DNA of 64,000 nucleotides from Crocosphaera sp. (GCA_030065205.1 JASJDN010000015.1:1-64000), one strand, 5' to 3'; shown: positions 27,894 through 37,643, numbered from the stretch's first letter. The notes: generated by a model not told the origin, from the letters alone. A program made the numbers and translations.

Positions 27894-29303
27894 ATGATTC
27901 AGGTTAAACTAAAAAAAATACTCAGTAAACCTGAGCTTAGTTCGTTGTTAGAGAATTTTAGAGAGACACTCAATTTATCGTTTTTTATTAGTGATACTCA
28001 AAAAAATCTAGTATGGGGTAATTTTAATCATGCTTTTGAGTATCATTATCCTATTATGGTAAATGAGCAAATTATCGGTCAGGTTAATGCAGAAAATAAT
28101 AATATCAATACTATTTCTCAAATGTTAAATTATATGGTTAATGAAGAGTTCAAGACAAAATTATTGGCTGCTGATACCCTAGAAAAATATGAAGAAATTA
28201 ATTTTTTATCTGATATTTCTCATCAATTTTCAAGTTGTTTAACCTTTGAAGAAATTATGGAAGTTGTGACAAGAGAAACCAACAAACTTCTCACTAATTC
28301 TGATATTTCTTGTATGTTATTAAATGAGAAAGGAGAGTTGGATATTTTTTCTTATCAAGAAAACAGGTTAACTAAAAGAACAGGAAGTATTGAAAGTATT
28401 GTTAGCTATGTCTTGCGTTCTGGTAGAGCAGAAATTGTTAATAATGTGGATAAGGATGATCGATATATTCCAGAAGGTTCTAAGATTAAATCTTTGATTT
28501 GTGCGCCCTTAAAAGTACAAAATAGAACCATTGGAGTCATTCAAGTTACTCACTATGAATTGATTAAATATACCAGCGAACAATTGAAATTGTTTACTTC
28601 TTTAACTTCGCAAGCTGCTATTGCCATTCAAAACAGTAAATATTATGATAAATTAATCGAATATTCTCAGAATTTAGAACAAAAAGTAATCGAACGAACT
28701 CAAGAGTTAGAAACGTCCAAAAAGAACCTAGAAGTATCTAATAAGGAACTAGAAAAATTAAGCAAAAAATTAGAATATTTAGCTACAGTGGATGAACTAA
28801 CACAAGTTTATAATCGACGTTATTTTAATGAATATTTAGACCGAGAATGGCGCAGATTAGCAAGAGAAAGAAGGTTTATTTCTTTGATTCTCTGTGATAT
28901 AGATTACTTTAAACGTTATAATGATCACTATTATCATCAAGCTGGAGATGAATGTTTATTTAAAGTAGCACAATGTATGAAAAATTTAGTTAAACGACCG
29001 GCGGATTTAGTCGCAAGGTTTGGAGGAGAAGAGTTTGTTATTATTCTTTCTAATACTAACCGTTTAGGTGCTGAAAAAGTAGCACAAGAACTTTGCCAAG
29101 CTGTTGAAGGGTTAAAGATTCCTCATGGTTATTCCGATTGTAGTGATTATGTTACCCTCAGTTTAGGGGTTGCCACAACCATACCGACTTCACAAGTTTG
29201 CCCTCAAAAGTTAATTAAAGCTGCGGATAAAGCACTATATAAAGCCAAAGATAAAGGCAAAAATGGATTTTCTGTGGCTGAGTTTCGTCCCGAAATTTTC
29301 TAA
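27894..29303 (+). CDS. GAF-GGDEF diguanylate cyclase
   Basis: The 469-aa protein has an N-terminal sensory part without clear family (residues 1-95), a GAF domain (about 105-250), a heptad-rich coiled coil (about 255-300, EQKVIERTQELETSKKNLE) and a GGDEF domain. The active site is GGEEF (ARFGGEEFVIIL) and an inhibitory RxxD site (RPAD) stands five residues before it, so it should make c-di-GMP with product feedback. Downstream of a receiver gene, it could be governed by the adjacent kinase. Its last 4 bases overlap the convergent HTTM gene. Confidence 0.9.
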   Translation: MIQVKLKKILSKPELSSLLENFRETLNLSFFISDTQKNLVWGNFNHAFEYHYPIMVNEQIIGQVNAENNNINTISQMLNYMVNEEFKTKLLAADTLEKYEEINFLSDISHQFSSCLTFEEIMEVVTRETNKLLTNSDISCMLLNEKGELDIFSYQENRLTKRTGSIESIVSYVLRSGRAEIVNNVDKDDRYIPEGSKIKSLICAPLKVQNRTIGVIQVTHYELIKYTSEQLKLFTSLTSQAAIAIQNSKYYDKLIEYSQNLEQKVIERTQELETSKKNLEVSNKELEKLSKKLEYLATVDELTQVYNRRYFNEYLDREWRRLARERRFISLILCDIDYFKRYNDHYYHQAGDECLFKVAQCMKNLVKRPADLVARFGGEEFVIILSNTNRLGAEKVAQELCQAVEGLKIPHGYSDCSDYVTLSLGVATTIPTSQVCPQKLIKAADKALYKAKDKGKNGFSVAEFRPEIF

Positions 29304-31195
29304 GACTTTGGCCACACTTTTATCTTATTAATGGGTTGTTTTTCTGTTGGAGGAACTGTTCTTTCTTCCATAAAGTAAATTTCTAAACTTTCTAACTGTT
29401 GCTCACCTGAATGATTAGCATTCCATTCCCGAATTAAGTAGTCAACAAAATAGGGATAAAGTTTTTGTCCAATGGCACGATTAAGGTTAATATAATAGAC
29501 ACGCCATTGAATGGTTTTATAGAGTTGTTGCCGTTGTTTTAAGGTGGGTTTATCCCAAGAAATAGGACTATTTTCATCAAGAAGATTGACCGTTTTTCCA
29601 TTTTTTAAGGTTCCAATAATAACGTGCCATCCGTCGTCCCTTGGAGGTGCCGGCGCAAAAATACTCCAAGATTGATCTAAACGGGTTAAATAACCGATAA
29701 TGTTAACGTATTCAAAGGTACGACGACTTAAAAAATTTCGGGTGTAGAGAATCCAATCTTTTTTACTATTATTACGATATTCTTTGTTACGGGCAACCGT
29801 TTGATCGACAAACCCTTTTAAATTCCACATTGTTGTCAGTAATAATAAGGTTAAAACAATAAAATTAAAAGGAGAAGAAGACTTGACACTTAAAGGACGA
29901 AACTTAAACGGTTTGGTAAAATTACCCGCAGCTTTTCGGTTAGAAGCAATCATTTGATAGAATTTTGTTCCTCCATCCATCACCGGTTGCCAACGCAATA
30001 AAGGTTCTAAAAAAGAGAGAATGGGAGAGAGACTAACCACATAAGCAATCGCTTCAAATTTATAATGACGATTTTCTTGCCAATCTACCACCACCCAAGA
30101 ATTTTTTTCTAACATATCTTCATAGATAGATTCATCGTTTTGTGCTTCTAATAAGGGAGTTCCTGGTAAGATTAATAAGGTACGAATTCCATGAACCACT
30201 TTCTTACAAAAACCACAATCTTTATCATAGTAAATGGTTAATCCCTGTCGAGACTTGGTGCTAATTCTTTCCTGTGCTTTATCCCAGATTTCTGTTGGTA
30301 TTAATGCCAACCAATTAACGATACTGAGATAACTTAATACCCCAATGGCAAAACATAATTCAAAGCCAATATGTAAGAAAATAAAAGAAATAATAGCCAG
30401 ACAACGGAAGAAGGCAGTCTGAAAAGGAATAAAAATCAAAAACGGGCCAATCCATTCAAAAATTAACGCCCCAAAGGTCATTATTTGTAAAATTGGGAGA
30501 GGAAACCCTAATAGAAAATGACCAAACTCAGTGGCATATTGATCGAAATGGAGAGAGTAATAAACGGCATCTCCATCGGGCCACCATAACTCACTTTTTG
30601 TCTTATAAGCGGCTGACCAAGTATAGATAAACATGAGTTGTATCATGAAAGCGAAAGTAGCTGCATTCATGACCTTTTTGGGTAACGGGTTTGGGTTAGA
30701 ATTTAAAGCACTATCGATAGAATAAGCACAACCCAACGGCAAAAACATCGACCAAAAAAGCATCGCTCTTAAAACATCATCCCCTGCAAAAATCAAAGCA
30801 GGATTACGGTTTTGGAGAGAAATATTTAACGCCCAAACTGCAATAACTGCTAATCTAGTACGATAACCAACTAATAAAAATAAACAAAGAAAAAAGGCAA
30901 TAATAAATAAAACAACTTGAAACCATAAACTACCATTGAGCAAATTAAACGACCAATACCAAGGATGGAGTAAAGAATCGGATGCTGGTTTAAGGGCGAT
31001 AAAAGAAGCAAATAAGTTAGAGTTTAAGGCTTCTCTGGGTAATACCCCTTGATCAGTATAATGAGCAGACACTCCCTGAAAACGACTGAATAAGTCAGCC
31101 ATTACAACTAACGCTAAACCGATACGAAAAACAGCAAGCGATCGCAAATCTAAGCCAAAAATATTTGTTAATTTTGATAACTTATTTTGATTCAT
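29300..31195 (-). CDS. HTTM-domain membrane protein fused to a DCC thiol-disulfide domain
   Basis: The 631-aa protein begins with an HTTM (vitamin-K-dependent-carboxylase-like) membrane region: DLRSLAVFRIGLALVVMADL, LIFAGDDVLRAMLFWSMFLP and about eight to ten helices up to residue 305. Then comes a DUF393/DCC module with YYDKDCGFCKKVVHGI (about residues 320-430), whose CxxC is the likely redox site, another helix near 450 and a C-terminal soluble domain (about 480-631). HTTM proteins in bacteria have no settled role. Gene order on the minus strand is SGNH-like gene, 19-bp gap, this gene, so they form an operon. Confidence 0.75.
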   Translation of the reverse strand: MNQNKLSKLTNIFGLDLRSLAVFRIGLALVVMADLFSRFQGVSAHYTDQGVLPREALNSNLFASFIALKPASDSLLHPWYWSFNLLNGSLWFQVVLFIIAFFLCLFLLVGYRTRLAVIAVWALNISLQNRNPALIFAGDDVLRAMLFWSMFLPLGCAYSIDSALNSNPNPLPKKVMNAATFAFMIQLMFIYTWSAAYKTKSELWWPDGDAVYYSLHFDQYATEFGHFLLGFPLPILQIMTFGALIFEWIGPFLIFIPFQTAFFRCLAIISFIFLHIGFELCFAIGVLSYLSIVNWLALIPTEIWDKAQERISTKSRQGLTIYYDKDCGFCKKVVHGIRTLLILPGTPLLEAQNDESIYEDMLEKNSWVVVDWQENRHYKFEAIAYVVSLSPILSFLEPLLRWQPVMDGGTKFYQMIASNRKAAGNFTKPFKFRPLSVKSSSPFNFIVLTLLLLTTMWNLKGFVDQTVARNKEYRNNSKKDWILYTRNFLSRRTFEYVNIIGYLTRLDQSWSIFAPAPPRDDGWHVIIGTLKNGKTVNLLDENSPISWDKPTLKQRQQLYKTIQWRVYYINLNRAIGQKLYPYFVDYLIREWNANHSGEQQLESLEIYFMEERTVPPTEKQPINKIKVWPKS

Positions 31196-31214
31196 ATAAA
31201 GTCATTTTTTAAAA

Positions 31215-32153
31215 TTATTGGTCACTGGTTATTTTATTGATAACTGGTTTTAATTGTTCGGCTAATTGTTCTGATCTCAGTTTTCTTGCTTCAAACACTA
31301 AATGATGATGAGTATCAGCAAATAAGCTAGAATCTGTCTTAAGATTGTAATCACTTTTATCATAAACAAGGGGAGCAATTTTACTTAATTTTTTGGTAAT
31401 ATCCTCCATATTTGATAGGGTTTTTTGATCATGACTAGCATAAACCCAAGGCAAAGATAAAATCAAAGTAGCATCTTTTGCTTCTACTTCTTGACGGAAC
31501 TGTTTAATGCGTTTAACTGCATGGGGAGAAATGGATTTATTAATTTTCCATTGCCACCATTTTCCTTGACGATATTTAACCGTAGAGGGATCACCTTTTT
31601 CGGTTAAAGGTTCAGAATAGTAACCAGTAAAACGACCTTTTTCCACTAAATCAACCGCAGATTTAGTAATAGGCCGAAGACTGGGGACTCCCTGCATCCA
31701 AATGGTTTCCACTAACTGTTGAGGAGGAACTCCACCGAGTCCGGGTCTTCCGGTAGCAACCCCAAACGGGGCCGAACGGTCTAATAAACCATCTTTATCT
31801 AGTAAGATTAAGTCTTCAGGAATCAATAGAACAATGTCCCCAGGACGCACTGCTTTGAGAATACTGGGTAAAATAACATTTAAACCCACCGGCCCGTCTA
31901 ATCCCATGTTGAGGACAGGGATACCTAGCTTTTGGGATAACACATCGGAGTTCAGGGAATGATGGGCCCCAGAACCCCCTAAAATGAGTAAGCGAGGCGA
32001 GTCTTTAACTTGCGCTGCTAGGGACATTTTTTCAAAATACATCCCCCGTAAGAAGCTTAATTCACCGCCATAATAGACATTGTAGACAAAGCCTAATGAC
32101 CAAGCTGCCGTGACTGCGATCGCCCAAGGAGCTAATTTCAAAAATTTCTGCAT
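31215..32153 (-). CDS. SGNH/GDSL-like membrane-anchored protein
   Basis: The 312-aa product has an N-terminal helix (about residues 10-30, APWAIAVTAAWSLGFVYN) and an extracytoplasmic domain with PRLLILGGSGAHHSLNSDVL, where the Ser could be the nucleophile of an SGNH-type hydrolase, plus PVLNMGLDGPVGLNV and late FADTHHHLVFEARK, with His residues in the expected C-terminal position. Such proteins often act in polysaccharide acylation or as inactive relatives. It is the first gene of an operon with the HTTM-DCC gene and is divergent from the 606-aa membrane protein at 32213. Confidence 0.6.
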   Translation of the reverse strand: MQKFLKLAPWAIAVTAAWSLGFVYNVYYGGELSFLRGMYFEKMSLAAQVKDSPRLLILGGSGAHHSLNSDVLSQKLGIPVLNMGLDGPVGLNVILPSILKAVRPGDIVLLIPEDLILLDKDGLLDRSAPFGVATGRPGLGGVPPQQLVETIWMQGVPSLRPITKSAVDLVEKGRFTGYYSEPLTEKGDPSTVKYRQGKWWQWKINKSISPHAVKRIKQFRQEVEAKDATLILSLPWVYASHDQKTLSNMEDITKKLSKIAPLVYDKSDYNLKTDSSLFADTHHHLVFEARKLRSEQLAEQLKPVINKITSDQ

Positions 32154-32212
32154 AATCCTTTAACATGGTATAACATTGTCTCAGTTTAGCTAATAAAAGC
32201 CGTTTAATAAAA

Positions 32213-34033
32213 ATGATTAGATATGGATTATCTTGGTTTATTATAGGTGCTGGTGTCGTTTTTTCTTTGTTTTTATTGGGGCAAGTTCCGAATGGGGTTT
32301 ATTTTAGTGGGGATGGTGGTCTTAAAGCTTTATTAGCGCAACAATTAAGCGAGGGAAGTTTACGCATTGATTTAATTCCTCCTGATGCTGAGTGGGTTCG
32401 TCAACTGTGGAAAGATGGTTTATATCCTTATGAAGAACCGTTTGTTTACTATTTGAATGATCGTTATTATATTACCTTTCCTTATCCATTTTCTTTAATT
32501 ACAGCCCCTTTTTATGCGTTATTGGGTGAACGGGGTTTATATATTGTTCCTTTAGTTTCCACTTGGTTGATTTGGATTAGTTTTAATATTTATTGTCGCT
32601 TTTTAAAGTTAAGTCAGTTTCAGCAATGTTTATCTGTTTTTCTTTTAGTTTTTACTTCTAATTTAACCTTATACAGTGGAATGTATTGGGAACATACCCT
32701 GGCGGTTCTTTTTTGTTTGATTGGAATGATTATATTATTAATACCACGAGAGTCAGTGACGCTAAAAGAAGCAATTTTAAGCGGTTTTTTTGTGGGGTTA
32801 TCCGCTTGGATACGTTCAGAATTTTTGGCGATGATCGCTACGTTAACGTTTTTAGTTGGAGTGATGATCATTGTACGCTTATTATCTGACTTTAAATCAG
32901 AAACAGATGTTAATTTAGCTAAGAAACTTAAGTTAGATCAATTCTTATATTTGGGGGATAAGGGCTGGATTTTTATCATAACTATGTATGCTAATGTCGG
33001 GTTGTTTTTTATCACTAATAAGTTGATTTATGGCCATTCTTTAGGAATTCATGCGTTACAAATTGTTGAAGAATTTTCTATCATTAGGCGTTTAACTGAA
33101 GCTTGGGAGAGTTTTCTGGAAATTATTGTTACCTTTTTTGAGTATTTTCCGATTGCTTGTTTTTCTTTACTTTACTTATTACTATTTCTTGTTATAAAAA
33201 GCTTTCAAGAAAAAATACCAAGAATTATTTTTATTGCTTTGATTATCTTTTCTCTGATTACCAGTGTGTACTGGGTCAATACTCATGGTTTAGCAGAAAT
33301 AAAACTTTTCATTAAAACCTATGGAATTTTAGTTGTTTTATCAGCTGTTTGGCTAATTATCAGTCGTAAAGAAGAGATAACTGTTAGCCAAAGAATGGCT
33401 TTAGTTTATATGATTGGTCTATTATTTACTGCAGGAGTCGCTTTATTAGTGGATTCTGGTTCCGATGAAATTGCCGTCGGTGGAAAACAATGGGGACAAA
33501 GATATTTATTAATTTTGCTTCCTTTTTTCTCCATTATGATTGTTAAACAGTTGAAGTTTTTTCTAGATAACTCAAAATCTATCATTAAGTATTATACCAT
33601 TTTTCTATTTTCTATATTTCTAATAATTGGAGTATATAAGAATATGTATTTAGGGACTGTCTTTTTCCAGAAAACTCATCGAGGTGTGGCTCCTGCTATT
33701 GAATTTTTAGCTGATAATTCTCGTCAGGTTGTGGTAGTTTCTCATCAATACGCAGCCCAAATATTAGAGTCTCCTTTAAAGAAAGATAAACTATTTTTTC
33801 GTGTTGATCAACCAGACAATTTAATTAAACTGAGTCAAACATTACTCAAAAATAATCAATCCGATTTTATTTATGTTTGTTATCCTTTCCGTAAGTGTGA
33901 AATCCCCAAATCTCCTTCTGAAACATTTACCTTAGAAGATAATAGTAATTCATTTTTTCAAGTTCAATTTAATCCTGTGGGGGAGAAAGGGAAATATACC
34001 ATGTATGAAGCAAAAGTGGTGACAACAAACTAA
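32213..34033 (+). CDS. polytopic membrane protein, glycosyltransferase (GT-C)-like
   Basis: The 606-aa protein has about eleven hydrophobic helices and a soluble C-terminal part from about residue 490. An early lumenal loop contains YFSGDGGLKALLAQQL and later EEPFVYYLNDRYYITFPYPF, the position where GT-C enzymes carry acidic catalytic residues. I infer a lipid-linked-sugar transferase-like protein, but no diagnostic motif is certain. It shares a divergent 59-bp promoter region with the SGNH-like operon and precedes sugar-biosynthesis-like genes. Confidence 0.5.
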   Translation: MIRYGLSWFIIGAGVVFSLFLLGQVPNGVYFSGDGGLKALLAQQLSEGSLRIDLIPPDAEWVRQLWKDGLYPYEEPFVYYLNDRYYITFPYPFSLITAPFYALLGERGLYIVPLVSTWLIWISFNIYCRFLKLSQFQQCLSVFLLVFTSNLTLYSGMYWEHTLAVLFCLIGMIILLIPRESVTLKEAILSGFFVGLSAWIRSEFLAMIATLTFLVGVMIIVRLLSDFKSETDVNLAKKLKLDQFLYLGDKGWIFIITMYANVGLFFITNKLIYGHSLGIHALQIVEEFSIIRRLTEAWESFLEIIVTFFEYFPIACFSLLYLLLFLVIKSFQEKIPRIIFIALIIFSLITSVYWVNTHGLAEIKLFIKTYGILVVLSAVWLIISRKEEITVSQRMALVYMIGLLFTAGVALLVDSGSDEIAVGGKQWGQRYLLILLPFFSIMIVKQLKFFLDNSKSIIKYYTIFLFSIFLIIGVYKNMYLGTVFFQKTHRGVAPAIEFLADNSRQVVVVSHQYAAQILESPLKKDKLFFRVDQPDNLIKLSQTLLKNNQSDFIYVCYPFRKCEIPKSPSETFTLEDNSNSFFQVQFNPVGEKGKYTMYEAKVVTTN

Positions 34034-34132
34034 CTTAACTAAGATAAAAATCATCAGTTAATTCGACATTAATCAAACAAACTGATACAATTTTAAAATA
34101 ACCCTAGTGTCTCCCCTAATAAACTTAATATC

Positions 34133-34588
34133 ATGATTCAACAAACCAAGACTCAAGCCATGATCGAAGAAATCACTTACAATGATCAAGTATTAGCCAT
34201 TATTCTTCCCTCCGAGTTTCGTCAACCCGGAATCCATTTTTTTACCCCGGATAGTTATTCTCAGCAACTTGCTTATATGAGACACCCAGAAGGTAAAATT
34301 ATTAAACCTCATATTCACAAACAAGTTCGTCGAGAAGTTTTTTATACTCAAGAAGTCTTATTAATAAAAAGCGGTAAACTACGAGTCGATTTTTACAATG
34401 ATGATCGTGATTATCTAGAAAGTCGTATATTAAAAGCAGGGGACGTTATTCTTTTAATTAAAGGGGGTCATGGATTTGAAGTATTGGAAGAACTAGAAAT
34501 GATTGAAGTTAAACAAGGTCCTTACGTTGGGGATAATGATAAAGTTCGTTTTTCAGGGATTGATGGAAGTCAAGCTGATGTAAAATAA
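34133..34588 (+). CDS. cupin-fold protein
   Basis: The 151-aa protein is a single cupin: KPHIHKQVRREVFYTQEVL gives an HxH with a downstream Glu, and AGDVILLIKGGHGFEVLEE supplies the second motif with its Gly and His. Metal binding is likely. Its place 47 bp before a sugar aminotransferase gene suggests a role in nucleotide-sugar modification or its regulation, though the reaction cannot be named. Confidence 0.7.
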   Translation: MIQQTKTQAMIEEITYNDQVLAIILPSEFRQPGIHFFTPDSYSQQLAYMRHPEGKIIKPHIHKQVRREVFYTQEVLLIKSGKLRVDFYNDDRDYLESRILKAGDVILLIKGGHGFEVLEELEMIEVKQGPYVGDNDKVRFSGIDGSQADVK

Positions 34589-34635
34589 AAATCGAAATTA
34601 GTTCAATAATTATTCATTTTTAGAATATAACTATT

Positions 34636-35754
34636 ATGGCTGACTTTATTCCTGTTAATGAACCTTTACTAGATGGTAATGAGAAAAAATATTTAAACGA
34701 ATGTATTGACACCGGTTGGATTTCTTCAGAAGGTCCTTTTGTCAAAAAGTTTGAAGCAGAATTTGCCCAAACCGTCCGTAGAAAACACGCAATTACTGTC
34801 TGTAATGGTTCTGTTGCTTTAGATGCTGCAGTGGTTGCTTTAGAAATCCAACCAGGGGATGAGGTCATCTTACCCACTTTTACGATTATATCCTGTGGTG
34901 CAGCCATTGTCAGGGCAGGAGGTGTTCCTGTGGTGGTAGACTGTGACCCCATCACCTGGAATATGGATGTCAGTCAAATAGAAGCAAAAATTACCCCCAA
35001 GACAAAAGCGATCATGGTAGTACATATTTACGGACTTCCCGTAGACATGAAACCCGTGTTAGAAATTGCGGATAAATATGGCTTAAAAATTATCGAAGAC
35101 GCAGCAGAAATGCACGGCCAAACCTATCGGGGTCAACCTTGTGGTAGCTTTGGGGATATTAGTACCTTTAGCTTCTATCCTAACAAGCACGTGACCACAG
35201 GGGAAGGGGGAATGATTGTCACTGATGATGATAGTTTAGCCGAAAAATGTCGGTCTTTACGAAACCTTTGTTTTCAACCTCAAAGACGGTTTATTCATGA
35301 AGAGTTGGGGTGGAATTTACGCTTTACAAATCTACAAGCTGCCGTTGGTTTAGCCCAATTAGAAAGATTACCAGAATTTGTGCAACGAAAGCGCAAAATG
35401 GGGGCTATTTATACCGAATTATTATCAGAGGTTTCTCAATTAGAATTACCCTTAGTTAAGACTGACTATGCTGATAGTATTTATTGGGTTTATGGGATGG
35501 TTATCAAAGACGAAGTAACCTTCGATGCAGCAGAAGCAATGCAACAGTTAAGACAGAAAAAAATAGGAACTCGTCCCTTTTTCTGGGGAATGCACGAACA
35601 ACCCGTATTTCATAAAATGGGACTTTTAAAAGACGTTTCTTGTCCAGTGGCAGAAAGATTATCCCGTCGAGGGTTTTATATTCCTAGTGGGTTAGCTTTA
35701 ACAGAAGAACAAATGAAACAAGTGGTCATTGCTGTTAAAGAAGTGTTTAAATAA
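34636..35754 (+). CDS. DegT/DnrJ/EryC1/StrS family aminotransferase
   Basis: The 372-aa PLP enzyme has TVCNGSVALDAAVVAL, GDEVILPTFTI, IIEDAAEMHGQTYRG (cofactor Asp) and the Schiff-base Lys in SFYPNKHVTTGEGGM. Length is normal. Family members transaminate keto-sugars linked to nucleotides; the sequence is closest in style to perosamine synthetase-like enzymes, which make 4-amino-4,6-dideoxy sugars. With the cupin and GT-C-like genes nearby, a role in surface polysaccharide sugars is the sensible inference. Confidence 0.88.
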   Translation: MADFIPVNEPLLDGNEKKYLNECIDTGWISSEGPFVKKFEAEFAQTVRRKHAITVCNGSVALDAAVVALEIQPGDEVILPTFTIISCGAAIVRAGGVPVVVDCDPITWNMDVSQIEAKITPKTKAIMVVHIYGLPVDMKPVLEIADKYGLKIIEDAAEMHGQTYRGQPCGSFGDISTFSFYPNKHVTTGEGGMIVTDDDSLAEKCRSLRNLCFQPQRRFIHEELGWNLRFTNLQAAVGLAQLERLPEFVQRKRKMGAIYTELLSEVSQLELPLVKTDYADSIYWVYGMVIKDEVTFDAAEAMQQLRQKKIGTRPFFWGMHEQPVFHKMGLLKDVSCPVAERLSRRGFYIPSGLALTEEQMKQVVIAVKEVFK

Positions 35755-35773
35755 AGTTAGCTAAATAGAACTC

Positions 35774-36334
35774 ATGGTACAAATACCCTCTAAATCTTTG
35801 ACCTTAGCAGAGTTTCTACAACTACCAGAAACGAAACCAGCAAAAGAATATATCGATGGTCAAATTATTGATAAACCTATGCCACAAGGGAAACATAGTG
35901 CTATTCAAGGGGAATTTACCGCTACGATTAATAGTATTATGAAACCGCAACGTATCGCTCGTGCTTTCCCTGAATTACGGTGTACTTTTGGCACTCGATC
36001 TATTGTTCCTGATATTGTCGTCGTTACTTGGGATCATATTCCTCGTGATAAAAATGGAGAAATTGCTAATGTTTTTCCCATCGCACCGGATTGGACAATT
36101 GAGATTTTATCACCGGATCAAAGTCAAACTAAAGTTACTAAAAATATTCTCTATTGTCTTAAGTATGGGACACAAATGGGTTGGTTAATTGATCCCAATG
36201 AGCAAACTGTATTGATTTATCGGCCTAAACAAGAAACTGAAGTATTTGATACATTAGATTTAATCCTTCCTGTGCCATCTTTTGCTAAAGAGATAAATCT
36301 TACGGTTAAAGATGTGTTTGCTTGGTTATTATAA
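35774..36334 (+). CDS. Uma2 family (DUF820) PD-(D/E)xK nuclease-like protein
   Basis: The 186-aa protein shows LAEFLQLPETKPAKEYIDGQ at the start, SIVPDIVVVTW and PDWTIEILSPDQSQTKVTKN in the core, and GWLIDPNEQTVLIYRP near the end. The Asp/Glu-x-Leu arrangement is that of a restriction-endonuclease fold. Cyanobacterial genomes carry dozens of copies with no defined function. The start is 19 bp after the aminotransferase gene, but functional linkage is unlikely. Confidence 0.85.
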   Translation: MVQIPSKSLTLAEFLQLPETKPAKEYIDGQIIDKPMPQGKHSAIQGEFTATINSIMKPQRIARAFPELRCTFGTRSIVPDIVVVTWDHIPRDKNGEIANVFPIAPDWTIEILSPDQSQTKVTKNILYCLKYGTQMGWLIDPNEQTVLIYRPKQETEVFDTLDLILPVPSFAKEINLTVKDVFAWLL

Positions 36335-36431
36335 TAAAACTCAAAAAATTATGTTATTAATCTTAAAAAAATTAGAAATACTCGTCTGCTTTTGTTAAGT
36401 TACTAATTTTTTAAACCTAGTATTTTCCCAA

Positions 36432-36956
36432 ATGAATGTATCAAGCTCTTACTGGTATCCAATTTGCTTTTTAACAAGTGGAATCCTTTTAATTTCTGGC
36501 ACTTTATTCAATACGAATCTGTCCATTCTTGCAGCAGTAATGATGTTTTTAATTTGGGACATTGCTTTTATTAGCACTGCTGGCAACTTTACGGGTCGAA
36601 ATGCGAACTTTACCATTCAGCAAGTTGTTCAGGCTCGTTCTTACATTTCATATTTCATTCCTTTTTACGGATTACTTGTGGGTCTTCTATTTACAGCTGA
36701 AACAGAAAAACGTGTTTTCTTTCTTGAGCTATGTAGCAAAGCTGAAATACCAGTTTTGCTTCTTTTTACACCATTTTGCTTGGCTTCTATTGTTATTTTA
36801 CTTTTTCCTCTGCGTGTTTCAGAAGATGTGGAAGGAGTGCGGCTGACTCCAGCAATTCAAACTTTGATGATAAGCAACTTTTTCATTGAAAAGTGTGTTG
36901 TTTTTATTTTCTCACACTGCATTATTCGGCTTTTAGTTGCTTGGATTGTAAGCTAA
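36432..36956 (+). CDS. hypothetical membrane protein
   Basis: The 174-aa protein has four to five hydrophobic helices (e.g. ICFLTSGILLISGTLF, ILAAVMMFLIWDIAFIS, SYFIPFYGLLVGLLF). No recognisable family. Codon use includes more Cys and Ser codons than its neighbours, and it stands between Uma2 and a toxin-antitoxin module, a typical location for acquired DNA. The ribosome site before the ATG is weak, so the start is uncertain. Confidence 0.4.
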   Translation: MNVSSSYWYPICFLTSGILLISGTLFNTNLSILAAVMMFLIWDIAFISTAGNFTGRNANFTIQQVVQARSYISYFIPFYGLLVGLLFTAETEKRVFFLELCSKAEIPVLLLFTPFCLASIVILLFPLRVSEDVEGVRLTPAIQTLMISNFFIEKCVVFIFSHCIIRLLVAWIVS

Positions 36957-37080
36957 AAAGTCATAACTTCTGAAAAGAGCTACTACCTCCATTATAGCAA
37001 TATCTATTATAATAATGATAGAGAGACGTTCAATCAATCAGAAACTTTATCTTTGCATCCCTATCAATAACTTACCTAAA

Positions 37081-37332
37081 ATGAAACAGATAAATATTAA
37101 AGAAAATAATTCCCTACTTTCAGAATTAATTGATAATATCAACGACTCTAATGAAGCGACAATGATTACAGTTGATAATCAGAAACAAGCTGTATTAGTT
37201 TCAGTTAATGAATGGAATTCAATTCAAGAAACCCTTTATCTACTATCAATCCCTGGAGTAAAGGATGATTTAATTGAAGGAAAAAATACAGATTGGGAAG
37301 ACTGTACCCCTCTTGAAGAAATAGAATGGTAA
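37081..37332 (+). CDS. Phd/YefM type II antitoxin
   Basis: The 83-aa protein from the ATG at 37081 reads MKQINIKENNSLLSELIDNI, then ATMITVDNQKQAVLVSVNEW, the Phd/YefM DNA-binding fold, and ends with the acidic toxin-binding tail DWEDCTPLEEIEW. An upstream in-frame ATG at 37018 would add 21 residues that do not fit the family. The stop overlaps the start of the toxin gene, so they are translationally coupled. The toxin is truncated, so the antitoxin is probably free of its target. Confidence 0.82.
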   Translation: MKQINIKENNSLLSELIDNINDSNEATMITVDNQKQAVLVSVNEWNSIQETLYLLSIPGVKDDLIEGKNTDWEDCTPLEEIEW

Positions 37333-37592
37333 TGTGGGAAATCGCTTTAACTAAAAGAGCATTAAAAGATGCTAAAAAGATTAGTCGTTCAGGATTAAAA
37401 AGTAAAGTTGAAAAATTAATAGAAATTGTGAGAACAAATCCTTATCAAAATCATCCATCCTATGAAAAACTGACAGGGGATTTAGCTGGAATGTACTCAC
37501 GAAGAATAAATATTCAACATCGCTTAGTTTATTAAGTAGATGAAGAAAACAAGAGAGTTAAAATTTTAATGATGTGGTCACATTATTCTTAA
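37326..37592 (+). pseudogene. YoeB/Txe family toxin with premature stop
   Basis: The frame encodes MWEIALTKRALKDAKKI, LTGDLAGMYSRRINIQHRLVY, then an in-frame TAA at 37533-37535, and continues VDEENKRVKILMMWSHYS to a second TAA at 37590-37592. Relatives have Gln at the TAA position, so one CAA to TAA change explains it. The lost tail holds the terminal His-Tyr pair that acts in mRNA cleavage by YoeB. The start may be the ATG at 37326 or 37332 overlapping the antitoxin stop. Confidence 0.82.
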
Positions 37593-37643
37593 CTTAAAAT
37601 AGTTAAACCTTATCATTTAAGTTAAGAATAATCCTATTATTGA

